The position numbers were made by a program, and so were the translations under genes. Below, piece after piece: positions 1-10,623 of a DNA stretch of 64,000 nucleotides. The notes beneath the pieces were generated by a model. That model was not told the origin of the DNA, made no database searches, and worked only from the letters and a program-made list of their open reading frames with translations. Source of the stretch: Klenkia soli (GTDB taxonomy: Bacteria; Actinomycetota; Actinomycetes; Mycobacteriales; Geodermatophilaceae); NCBI RefSeq assembly GCF_900103975.1, contig NZ_FNIR01000016.1, forward strand, positions 1 through 64,000, read 5' to 3'. Numbering within the stretch: position 1 is the first letter of the stretch; the number at the start of each line of letters is the position of its first letter.

Positions 1-92
1 TGCGGGCGGCGGGCCACGATGGCCAGGTCGGCCAGCAGCAGCACCGTGAGCCCGACGAACGTGCTGATCTCGAACCAGACGGGGAGTTCCAC
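1..92 (-). CDS. TerC family membrane protein, N-terminal fragment
   Basis: The gene starts with GTG at 92 and runs off the left edge, so only about 30 residues are visible. They read as a tryptophan- and phenylalanine-bearing lead into one hydrophobic helix, with VGLTVLLLADLAIV followed by a basic ARRPH. This is how TerC proteins begin, and the next gene upstream on the same strand is a complete TerC, so the two look like tandem paralogues. TerC proteins are integral membrane proteins linked to manganese export and metal or tellurium resistance. There is no purine-rich ribosome binding site, but TAGGGT lies 8 nt before the start. Identity rests on a short stretch and on context. Confidence 0.55.
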   Translation of the reverse strand, partial: MELPVWFEISTFVGLTVLLLADLAIVARRP

Positions 93-100
93 GTCGGGAC

Positions 101-106
101 ACCCTA
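101..106 (-). promoter_or_regulatory. -10 box of the truncated TerC gene
   Basis: TAGGGT with 8 nt to the GTG at 92. This would give a transcript starting at or next to the start codon and supports that start. I see no clear -35. Confidence 0.45.
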
Positions 107-159
107 CGGCGGTCCCTGTGCGCCGGCCGTGCGCTCCGCAGGTGTCGGTCCCCACACGC

Positions 160-196
160 CGAGGGGCCCACCGGACGTCGTCCGGTGGGCCCCTCG
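160..196 (-). terminator. Hairpin terminator after terC
   Basis: Two perfectly complementary 18-nt arms (160-177 and 179-196) are separated by one base. They lie 14 nt beyond the stop of the complete terC and upstream of the next TerC gene. The stem is very GC-rich and has no T tract, as is usual in this kind of genome. It separates transcription of the two tandem terC genes. Confidence 0.75.
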
Positions 197-209
197 GGTC
201 AGCGGGAGG

Positions 210-1349
210 TCAGTCCCCGCGGGTGCCGTCGGTGACGGCGGCGGTGCGACCGGACGGCGGCGCCTCGCCGCGAGCACCGGCCGGGCTGCCGTCGCGGTCG
301 CCGGGGCCCTGGGCGTGCAGGCCGTCGCGGCCGGCACCCTTGTCCCCCGCGCCGGTCGGGCTGGTGAGCCCGGCGGCCTCGTCCTTCTTGTTCTTGCGCA
401 GGCTCAGCACTGTGGTGACGACCAGCGTGACCAGGATGACCAGCAGGGACAGCCAGGTCGGGATCTCCGGGATCACCGTGATGTGCTCGCCGCCGTTGAT
501 GAAGGGCAGCTCGTTGGTGTGCAGCGCGTGGATGACCAGCTTGATCCCGATGAAGCCCAGGATCACGGCCAAGCCGTAGGCCAGGTACACCAGGCGGTCC
601 AGCAGCCCGTCGATGAGGAAGAACAGCTGGCGCAGGCCCAGCAGCGAGAACGCGTTGGCCGCGAACACCAGGTAGGTCTCCTGGGTCAGGCCGAAGATGG
701 CCGGGATCGAGTCGACGGCGAAGATGATGTCCGCGGTGCCGATGGCGATCAGCGCGATCATCAGCGGGGTGATGAAGCGCTTGCCGTCGATCTTCGTGGT
801 GAGCCGGTCGGAGTGGTACTCCTCGGTGGTCGGCACGACCTTCTTGACCAACCGGAGGACGCCGTTCTCCTTGAACTCCTCCTCCTCGTCGTGGCCGCCG
901 CTGCGGGCCTGCACGACGGCGGTGTAGATGAGGATCGCGCCGAAGAGGTAGAAGACCCAGCTGAAGTTCTCGATGGCCGCGGCACCGACGAAGATGAAGA
1001 TCGTGCGCAGCACCAGCGCGAACGCGATGCCGAACAGCAGCACCTTCTGCTGCAGCTCGCGCGGCACGCCGAAGCTGGCCATGATCAGCACGAACACGAA
1101 CAGGTTGTCGACGCTGAGCGCCTTCTCGGTCACGTAGCCGGCGAAGTACTCACCGCCGAAGGTGCCGCCGGCGAAGACCAGCACGCCGAGGCCGAACAGG
1201 ATCGCGATGCCGACGTAGATCGCCGACCAGGTGGCCGACTCCTTCAACGAGGGGGCGTGCGGCGTGCGGACGTGTCCGACGAAGTCGAACACGATCATGG
1301 CCAGGACCGCGGCGACGGTCAGGCCCCATACCCAGAGCGGGACGTCCAA
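210..1349 (-). CDS. TerC family integral membrane protein, probable Mn2+ exporter
   Basis: The protein has 379 aa with about nine hydrophobic helices. It carries the TerC signature motifs EKALSVDNLFVF (first third) and DIIFAVDSIPAIFG (middle), whose acidic residues are thought to bind metal. The last 45 or so residues form a Gly/Ala/Asp-rich tail beyond the usual TerC end. The start is the TTG at 1349: GGAGG sits at 1356-1360, and the codons further upstream lie inside a structured RNA leader, so longer reading frames are not real protein. TerC/Alx proteins respond to manganese, and the leader looks like a yybP-ykoY riboswitch, so Mn2+ export is the best guess. A strong hairpin follows the gene. 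Confidence 0.85.
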   Translation of the reverse strand: MDVPLWVWGLTVAAVLAMIVFDFVGHVRTPHAPSLKESATWSAIYVGIAILFGLGVLVFAGGTFGGEYFAGYVTEKALSVDNLFVFVLIMASFGVPRELQQKVLLFGIAFALVLRTIFIFVGAAAIENFSWVFYLFGAILIYTAVVQARSGGHDEEEEFKENGVLRLVKKVVPTTEEYHSDRLTTKIDGKRFITPLMIALIAIGTADIIFAVDSIPAIFGLTQETYLVFAANAFSLLGLRQLFFLIDGLLDRLVYLAYGLAVILGFIGIKLVIHALHTNELPFINGGEHITVIPEIPTWLSLLVILVTLVVTTVLSLRKNKKDEAAGLTSPTGAGDKGAGRDGLHAQGPGDRDGSPAGARGEAPPSGRTAAVTDGTRGD

Positions 1350-1355
1350 GGGATT

Positions 1356-1485
1356 CCTCCGGTGTTCTGCAGACGGGCACCGGAGGTCTCTCCCGCCGAC
1401 CCCCGAGGGATCGGCCGGCAGCGCCGGGGACCGATGGCGGTCCCGTGTTGACGACATCTGCCGCGGGGGATACTCCCCTCCACGC
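1356..1485 (-). promoter_or_regulatory. yybP-ykoY (manganese) riboswitch with translational switch
   Basis: Read on the minus strand, the leader holds GGAGGGGAGTA (1481-1471), GTCGTCAACAC, two internal hairpins (GGGACCG/CGGTCCC and GCCGA/TCGGC), then GAGAGACCTCC (1392-1382). GGGGAGUA and the GAGACCU-type partner are the conserved loops of the yybP-ykoY class, which senses Mn2+ ahead of terC/alx and mntP genes. The 3' strand of the closing stem continues as CCTCCGGTG (1386-1378), which is also a perfect complement of CACCGGAGG (1364-1356), the ribosome binding site of terC. Closing the aptamer and hiding the binding site are therefore mutually exclusive. A covariance-model search with Rfam RF00080 would settle it. 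Confidence 0.8.
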
Positions 1486-1583
1486 GAGTCCGTTGTGCGC
1501 GATGTGCTGCGATTGCAAACGGCAACCACACCGCGCGGCGGACTCGGAACGGTGAACGAGCACAGGTGGTGCTGGGTTCCCGC

Positions 1584-2960
1584 TCAGCCGGTGAGCGGGG
1601 TCACCGGCAGCCGCACCCGGAAGTGCGCACCCCGCACCGACGGCTCGCAGGACACCTCCCCGCCGTGCGCCCGCGCCAGGGCCCGCGCGATCGGCAGCCC
1701 CAACCCGGCCCCGCCGTCCCGACCCCGCGCGGCGTCCAGGCGCACCAGCCGGTCGAACACCCGCTCGCGCTGGTCGGCGGGCACGCCGGGGCCGTCGTCG
1801 GTCACGTCCACCTGCGCCCAGCCGCCGTCGCCGGTGACCCGGACCTGCACCGACCCGGCCGGACCCGCCGCGCGGACCGCGTTGCGCAGCAGGTTGTCCA
1901 GCACCTGGGCGACGCGGTCGGGGTCGACGTCGGCGCCCACCGGGTCACCGGTCACCCGCACCGGTCCCCCGACCCGCCCGGCGCTCCGCCGGGCCAGGTC
2001 GACCAGGTCGGTCGGGCGGCGCTGCAGCGCCGGGGCGTCACCGCTGTCGAACCGGGCGACGTCCAGCAGGTCCCCCACGAGACGGGCCGACCGCTGCAGC
2101 TCCCGCACCGCACCGGCCAGCAGCTCCTCCCGCCGGTCCCGCGGCGGGTCGCTGCGCAGCACCGTCTCCACCGAGGCCTGGACGGCGGCCAGCGGGGTGC
2201 GCAGCTCGTGCGCGGCGTCCCCCAGCAGGTCGCGCATGCCCGCCTCGGCCCGCCGTGCCGTCCGTTCGGCGCCCTCCAGCTCGTCGAGCATGTCGTCGAA
2301 GGCGGCGGCCGTGCTGCCCAGCTCGGTCTGCGGCCGGTCGGGGCGCAGCCGTCGCCCGCGGTCCCCCGAGGTGATCGAGCGGGCCAGGGTGGTCATCCGG
2401 CCCAGCGGTCGCAACCCCAGCCCGACGGTGGCGCTGACCAGCAACGCGGCCAGCGCGAGCGTGACGGCCGACCCCAGCAGCAGCACCCACCGCAGCTGGG
2501 TCACCGCGTCGGTGATCGGGCTCTGGTCGGCCACCAGGGTGAGCCGCGACCCGTCGGAGAGCTCGGTCTGCAGCAGGTACGCGTCGCCGGTGTCCACCAC
2601 GGCGCCGGGGTCCGGTGCTGGAGCGGCCGGCCCGGGGCGGGACGCCGGACCCCCGGCCGGTCCCGCGGGCGGGTCGGCGATCTGGCCGACCTCCTCGCCG
2701 TCCGCGGTCTCGAGCCGGGCCTGCACGGTGTCCCCGGTGACCGCGCTGACCACCTCCTCGTCGGAGCGGCCCTGGTCCACCAGCGTCTGGGCGATCTCGG
2801 CCCGGTCGACCAGCCGTTCCCGCAGGTCGCTGCGCAGGTTGGCGCCCAGCACGAGGTCGACGGTCACCCCGAGGACGACCAGCAGGACCGCGAGCAGGCC
2901 CAGCACCCACAGGCTCAGCCGGCGGCGCAGCGATGCGGTGCGCAGGCCGGGTGCGGTCAC
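1584..2960 (-). CDS. Sensor histidine kinase, OmpR/PhoB-type partner
   Basis: A 458-aa membrane kinase. TM1 covers residues 17-38, followed by an extracytoplasmic loop with a Pro/Gly/Ala-rich stretch near 97-120, TM2 at 158-182 and a HAMP region. The HisKA dimerisation helix has the H-box GDAAHELRTPL (phosphoacceptor His251). The ATPase domain has an N-box (NLLRNAVRAA), G1 (VTDDGPGVP) and G2 (GAGLGLPIARA). It phosphorylates the response regulator encoded just upstream, whose stop overlaps this GTG start by 4 nt (GTGA). The sensed signal is unknown. The facing operon encodes exported and membrane proteins, so an envelope or ion signal is plausible. Confidence 0.9.
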   Translation of the reverse strand: MTAPGLRTASLRRRLSLWVLGLLAVLLVVLGVTVDLVLGANLRSDLRERLVDRAEIAQTLVDQGRSDEEVVSAVTGDTVQARLETADGEEVGQIADPPAGPAGGPASRPGPAAPAPDPGAVVDTGDAYLLQTELSDGSRLTLVADQSPITDAVTQLRWVLLLGSAVTLALAALLVSATVGLGLRPLGRMTTLARSITSGDRGRRLRPDRPQTELGSTAAAFDDMLDELEGAERTARRAEAGMRDLLGDAAHELRTPLAAVQASVETVLRSDPPRDRREELLAGAVRELQRSARLVGDLLDVARFDSGDAPALQRRPTDLVDLARRSAGRVGGPVRVTGDPVGADVDPDRVAQVLDNLLRNAVRAAGPAGSVQVRVTGDGGWAQVDVTDDGPGVPADQRERVFDRLVRLDAARGRDGGAGLGLPIARALARAHGGEVSCEPSVRGAHFRVRLPVTPLTG

Positions 2961-3655
2961 GTGCGCACCGTGTAGCCCAGGCCGCGGACGGTGTGCACGA
3001 GCCGGTCGCCGTGCGCCTCGAGCTTGCGGCGCAGCGCGCTGACGTGCACCTCCACCAGGTTCGGGTCGTAGTCCCCGTAGCCCCAGACCTGCGTGAGGAT
3101 CTGCGTCTTGGACACGGTGCGGCCGCGGTTGCCGACCAGGTAGCCCAGCAGGCGCAGCTCGGTGGCGGTGAGGTCCAGCCGGGCACCCGCACGCGTGGCG
3201 GTGCCCGCCGGCTCGTCGACGACCAGGTCGCCGACCTCCACCGCGCCCGGCCAGCGGCCGCGTCGGTTCAGCACGGCACGCACCCGGGCGACGAGCTCGG
3301 CCATGGCGAAGGGCTTCACCAGGTAGTCGTCGGCACCGGCCGCGAAGCCGGCCAGCCGGTCGGGCACGGCGTCGCGGGCGGTGAGGACGACGATGCCGGC
3401 GTCGCCCGCGCGTCGGACGTCGCCGGCCAGCTCCAGACCGTCGCGGCCGGGCAGCATCACGTCCAGCACCACCAGGTCCGGGCGGAAGCCGGTCAGGTCG
3501 GCGGACAGCGTGCTGCCGTCCGCGCGGCCCTCGACCACGCAGCCCTCGTCGGCCAGCGCGGTGACCACGCCCTCGCGGATCGCCGTCTCGTCCTCGACCA
3601 CCAGCACCCGGGGCCTCGTCTCGCTCTGCACGGGAGCGATGGTGCCTGCCCCCAC
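2957..3655 (-). CDS. OmpR/PhoB family response regulator
   Basis: A 232-aa DNA-binding regulator. The receiver domain (about 15-128) has the acidic pair ED (21-22), phosphoacceptor Asp65 (VVLDVMLPG) and Lys114 (YLVKPF). The winged-helix trans_reg_C domain (about 135-230) ends with the typical VHTVRGLGYTVR. The GTG at 3655 is used here. A second GTG at 3631 (protein beginning with VQSETRPR) is an equally good start, because CTGAAG operator-like repeats abut 3655 and neither start has a strong ribosome binding site. It is expressed with the kinase gene. Paired direct repeats at 3656-3711 suggest autoregulation and control of the facing operon. Confidence 0.88.
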   Translation of the reverse strand: MGAGTIAPVQSETRPRVLVVEDETAIREGVVTALADEGCVVEGRADGSTLSADLTGFRPDLVVLDVMLPGRDGLELAGDVRRAGDAGIVVLTARDAVPDRLAGFAAGADDYLVKPFAMAELVARVRAVLNRRGRWPGAVEVGDLVVDEPAGTATRAGARLDLTATELRLLGYLVGNRGRTVSKTQILTQVWGYGDYDPNLVEVHVSALRRKLEAHGDRLVHTVRGLGYTVRT

Positions 3656-3711
3656 CTGAAGCCGCGCTGAAGAAGCGGCCCGCGGGCGCCGACTTCAGGG
3701 TGGGTTCAGGG
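3656..3711. promoter_or_regulatory. Candidate binding sites of the adjacent response regulator
   Basis: CTGAAG occurs at 3656 and 3667, and its complement CTTCAG/GTTCAG at 3693 and 3704. Within each pair the copies are exactly 11 bp apart, one helical turn, as expected for tandem OmpR/PhoB-type dimers. The two pairs point in opposite directions, one towards each divergent gene. Assignment to this regulator is inference from position and geometry. Confidence 0.5.
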
Positions 3712-3772
3712 TCGGCACCCACGGTGGGGACATGCCGTTCCACCCCGGGACGGCCATCCCCCAGGAGGACCT

Positions 3773-4609
3773 GTGACCCGCACCGCCCGCACCCGCCGCT
3801 GGACCGCCGCCGTCGTCGGTGGCACCGCCACGGGCGCCGTCCTGCTCGGCGGCGGCATCGCCCTGGCCGACGGCACCGACTCCCCCAGCACCACCCCCGA
3901 GGCCGGCACCTCCGCCGACGCCCCCGCTGCCCCGGCGGCCGGTGACCGGGTCGTCGGCACCGTGACCGCGGTGTCGGACTCCGCGCTCACCGTCACCGAC
4001 GACACAGGGACCGAGCACGAGCTGACCCTGTCCGACGACACCCGCTTCGGCGGCGGCCCCACCAGCGGCCCCGACGGCGGCCCGGCCGCCGGTGGCCCCG
4101 GTGCCGGTGGTCCCGGCGGCCCGTCCGCCCCGGCCGACGGCTCCGCCCCCGCCGCCCCGTCCGACGGCTCCGCTCCTGCCGCCCCGTCCGACGGCTCCAC
4201 CCCGGCCGCCCCGGCCGACGGTTCCGCCCCGGCGGCGCCGGCCGACGGCAGCGCGCCGGCCGCCCCGGCCGAGGGCGGCAGCTCCGACAGCACCGGTGCC
4301 CCCGCAGCGCCGGCAGCCCCGGCAGCCGGGTCCGTCGACGACATCGCGGTCGGCGACCGGGTCGAGGTCCGGGTCGCCGACGGCGCAGCGGTCGAGGTGC
4401 ACGAGGTGGTCGCCACCGTCGACGGCACCGTCGTCTCGGTCGACGGCACAGACCTCACGGTCGTCACCACCCCCGGCCTCCGGGTGGAGGTCGACGCCGC
4501 CGCGCTCTCCTCGCTGCCCTCGGTGGGCGACGACGTGCACCTGCACGGCACCGCCACCGACGACGGGCGCTCCGTGGTCGCCGACGAGTCCACCGACGGG
4601 CCGCGATGA
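3773..4609 (+). CDS. Exported DUF5666-like protein with Pro/Ala repeat linker
   Basis: 278 aa, with GTG start and GGAGG 5 nt upstream. Residues 1-33 form a signal peptide (basic start, hydrophobic core, ALAD cleavage region). Two small beta-rich segments, around 60-90 (GTVTAVSDSALTVTDDTG) and 190-270 (VDGTVVSVDGTDLTVV), look like DUF5666 OB-like modules of unknown function. Between them lies a Gly/Pro/Ala-rich linker with five 9-aa repeats. The gene faces the two-component system and overlaps the next gene by 4 nt (ATGA), so it is the first gene of a three-gene operon probably controlled by that system. The mature protein should be outside the membrane. Confidence 0.7.
   Translation: MTRTARTRRWTAAVVGGTATGAVLLGGGIALADGTDSPSTTPEAGTSADAPAAPAAGDRVVGTVTAVSDSALTVTDDTGTEHELTLSDDTRFGGGPTSGPDGGPAAGGPGAGGPGGPSAPADGSAPAAPSDGSAPAAPSDGSTPAAPADGSAPAAPADGSAPAAPAEGGSSDSTGAPAAPAAPAAGSVDDIAVGDRVEVRVADGAAVEVHEVVATVDGTVVSVDGTDLTVVTTPGLRVEVDAAALSSLPSVGDDVHLHGTATDDGRSVVADESTDGPR
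4136..4270 (+). repeat. Five in-frame 27-bp repeats in the DUF5666-like gene
   Basis: Five units encode DGSAPAAPS or close variants (S to T, final S to A). They form an extended Pro/Ala linker, which is a likely site of copy-number variation between strains. Confidence 0.85.
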
Positions 4610-5124
4610 CCACCGTTCTCTGGGTCGACCTGGCCCTCGTCCTGCTGCTGGCCGGCGGCGCCGTCGCCGGCTGGCGGCGGGGAGGCCTGCGGCTGGCCGG
4701 CTCCGTCGTCGGGCTGGTGGTCGGTCTCGCCGTCGGGGCCGCGCTGGTCCCGCTGCTGACCGGCTCCCTGGTGGGCGCCACCCGCGTGGTGGTCACCGTG
4801 CTGGGGGTCCTGGTGGTGGCCGCCCTGGGCTCGGGCCTCGGGCGTGCGGCCGGCGGACTGCTGGCCGGGCTGGTGGCCCGGCTGCACCTCGGCGTGCTCG
4901 ACCGGGCCGCCGGCGCCGTCGGGGGGCTGCTGCTGGCCTTCGTGCTGGTCGGGCTCGTGCTGTCGGTGCTCGACCTGGACCCCGGTGTCGGCGGGCAGTG
5001 GCTGGCCACCGCCCGCACGTCCCAGCTGGGCGGCCTGGCCTCCGACGCCGCCGACCACGCCCTGCGCGTGGTCCACGTGCCCTCCGCAGGTCTGCACCTG
5101 CCGACCGGAGGGGGACCGCGATGA
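4606..5124 (+). CDS. CvpA-like four-helix membrane protein
   Basis: 172 aa with four hydrophobic segments (about 5-22, 28-55, 62-85, 100-122), then a soluble tail. The layout and the WRRGGLRLAGSVVGLVVG stretch after helix 1 match the CvpA (colicin V production) family, which often contains a G-x-x-R/K-G motif there. Family functions are poorly defined. In actinobacteria a CvpA domain is often fused to a secreted serine protease (MarP type), but no protease domain is present here. It overlaps both neighbours by 4 nt, so translation is coupled across the operon. Confidence 0.6.
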   Translation: MTTVLWVDLALVLLLAGGAVAGWRRGGLRLAGSVVGLVVGLAVGAALVPLLTGSLVGATRVVVTVLGVLVVAALGSGLGRAAGGLLAGLVARLHLGVLDRAAGAVGGLLLAFVLVGLVLSVLDLDPGVGGQWLATARTSQLGGLASDAADHALRVVHVPSAGLHLPTGGGPR

Positions 5125-5705
5125 GCTGGCGGGACGGCGACACGACGGAGTTCCCCGCCGTCGGCCCGGACCTGCCCGGCGGCCGCCGGCCGACGCACGT
5201 CGTCGGCCCGTGGGCCCTGGGCACCCGGGACGAACCCACCACCGAGCAGCCGACCGTCGACGCCGTCGCCGGGCCGGCCGCCACGGGTGACCGTCCGGAT
5301 CACCGGCGCCGGCGACTGGTCCTGGCGGCTGTAGGCCTCGTGGCCGTGGCGGCCGTGGCCGTCGGCGGGGTGGCGGTGGGTGCGGCGCTGAGCCCGGCCG
5401 ACTCGTCGAGCACCGCACCGGCGGGATCGGTCACCAGCACCGTGCCCACCGACGACGGCTCGTCCGGCGACGGTTCCACGACGGGGTCCGGGACGGGGTC
5501 CACGACCGACACCCCCGCCGGTGACCCCGGTACCGCCCCGGACGGCGCGCCGGACGACCGCGGCACCGACGGCGGAGACACCTCCACGGGCGGCCCAGCC
5601 GCTGATGACCCGGCCGCAGGTGGCCCGGCCGCGGGTCCGGCGGCACCCGGTGGCGGTGGCCCCGCAGCAGGCGGTGGACCCGCCGGTGGTGGTCCCCGGG
5701 GCTGA
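5121..5705 (+). CDS. Single-pass membrane protein with Gly/Pro/Ala-rich tail, unknown function
   Basis: 194 aa, starting with the ATG that overlaps the previous stop (ATGA). A cytoplasmic stretch of about 65 residues ends in a basic DHRRRRL patch. One transmembrane helix follows (about 66-94), then a low-complexity Thr/Ser/Gly/Asp region and a C-terminal run of repeated GGPAAG-like units. The topology predicts an external disordered tail. I recognise no domain. It is the last gene of the operon facing the two-component system and is followed by a strong hairpin. Confidence 0.65.
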   Translation: MSWRDGDTTEFPAVGPDLPGGRRPTHVVGPWALGTRDEPTTEQPTVDAVAGPAATGDRPDHRRRRLVLAAVGLVAVAAVAVGGVAVGAALSPADSSSTAPAGSVTSTVPTDDGSSGDGSTTGSGTGSTTDTPAGDPGTAPDGAPDDRGTDGGDTSTGGPAADDPAAGGPAAGPAAPGGGGPAAGGGPAGGGPRG

Positions 5706-5728
5706 TCACGAGCACGGTCCACCGTGCC

Positions 5729-5764
5729 GGGGGATGGTCCGCGGTCTGCAGCGGACCATCCCCC
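5729..5764. terminator. Bidirectional terminator between the membrane operon and uvrB
   Basis: Arms of 14 nt (5729-5742 and 5751-5764) pair perfectly around an 8-nt loop, with runs of G and C at the base. It lies between two converging genes and can serve both. Confidence 0.75.
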
Positions 5765-5834
5765 CGCGGCCCTGCCCCACCTCCGCCCGGCGCTGCCTCC
5801 CCGTGCTCCCCGCGCCCCCGGCCGGACGGTCGGG

Positions 5835-7955
<2,121 letters not shown>

Positions 7956-7961
7956 GGACCG

Positions 7962-7967
7962 AATGTA
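7962..7967 (-). promoter_or_regulatory. -10 box of uvrB
   Basis: TACATT with a 6-nt gap to GTG 7955. It supports that start and a leaderless uvrB message. No SOS-type operator is evident. Confidence 0.5.
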
Positions 7968-8071
7968 GGACCGGGTACCGACAGAACCGCCGGGTCGACC
8001 GGATCGTCCCGCGGCACCCGTGGGACCACAGTGGCGTAACTACACGGATGTGACTCTTCTCGCCCGAGGGC

Positions 8072-8100
8072 TTGCGCGCCGCGAACGGCCTGCTTAGCGT
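8072..8100 (+). promoter_or_regulatory. Promoter upstream of the glgX-treY-treZ operon
   Basis: -35 TTGCGC (8072-8077), a 17-bp spacer, then -10 TAGCGT (8095-8100). Transcription would begin near 8107, about 400 nt before glgX. Confidence 0.5.
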
Positions 8101-8256
8101 GGGTGCTGCAGGACCACGGGGACGTCGTCACCCGCGCCGCACGGCCCGCTCCGGCGGGTACCGCGGACGGCCGCGACGCTCCGGTACCACCCGGGATCCC
8201 CGGGCACGGCCGGCTCCCGTCCTGGCGTCACCGCGGCGGCCACCGGCCGTCGTCCA

Positions 8257-8291
8257 CGAAGCCCCTCCGGCCACCGGCCCGAGGGGCTTCG
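8257..8291 (+). terminator. Terminator-like hairpin in the glgX leader
   Basis: CGAAGCCCCTC (8257-8267) pairs with GAGGGGCTTCG (8281-8291) across a 13-nt loop. It lies some 150 nt downstream of the predicted start of transcription and 220 nt before glgX. With no gene in front of it, it would end a short RNA of about 185 nt or attenuate the operon. Confidence 0.45.
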
Positions 8292-8511
8292 TCGTCCCCG
8301 GGTCCCCGCGACCGGGCCCCCACGGGGCCGGCGGGGCCACACCCGGCGGACCCGGGCCGGTCACGGCAGACTCGTCCCGGGTCGTCGTGACCCGATCGTC
8401 ACCGGCACCAGGTGTGGTGCCCGTGGCCCCTGGGCACCGGCGCTCTCGCAGCACCGCCCCACCGGCCCCGGATCCACCGCGGCCGCCCAGCGCAGGAGGA
8501 ACTCAGACCAC

Positions 8512-10619
<2,108 letters not shown>

Positions 10620-10623
<4 letters not shown>

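Larger units (their letters stand above)
7956..8511 (+). other. 556-bp gap between uvrB and glgX
   Basis: No reading frame here looks like protein: the only open ones are Arg/Pro-rich and lack a start signal. On the plus strand there is a promoter-like pair at 8072-8100 and a terminator-like hairpin at 8257-8291, so either a short RNA or a terminated leader may be made. The last 30 nt carry the AGGAGG ribosome binding site of glgX. Confidence 0.6.
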
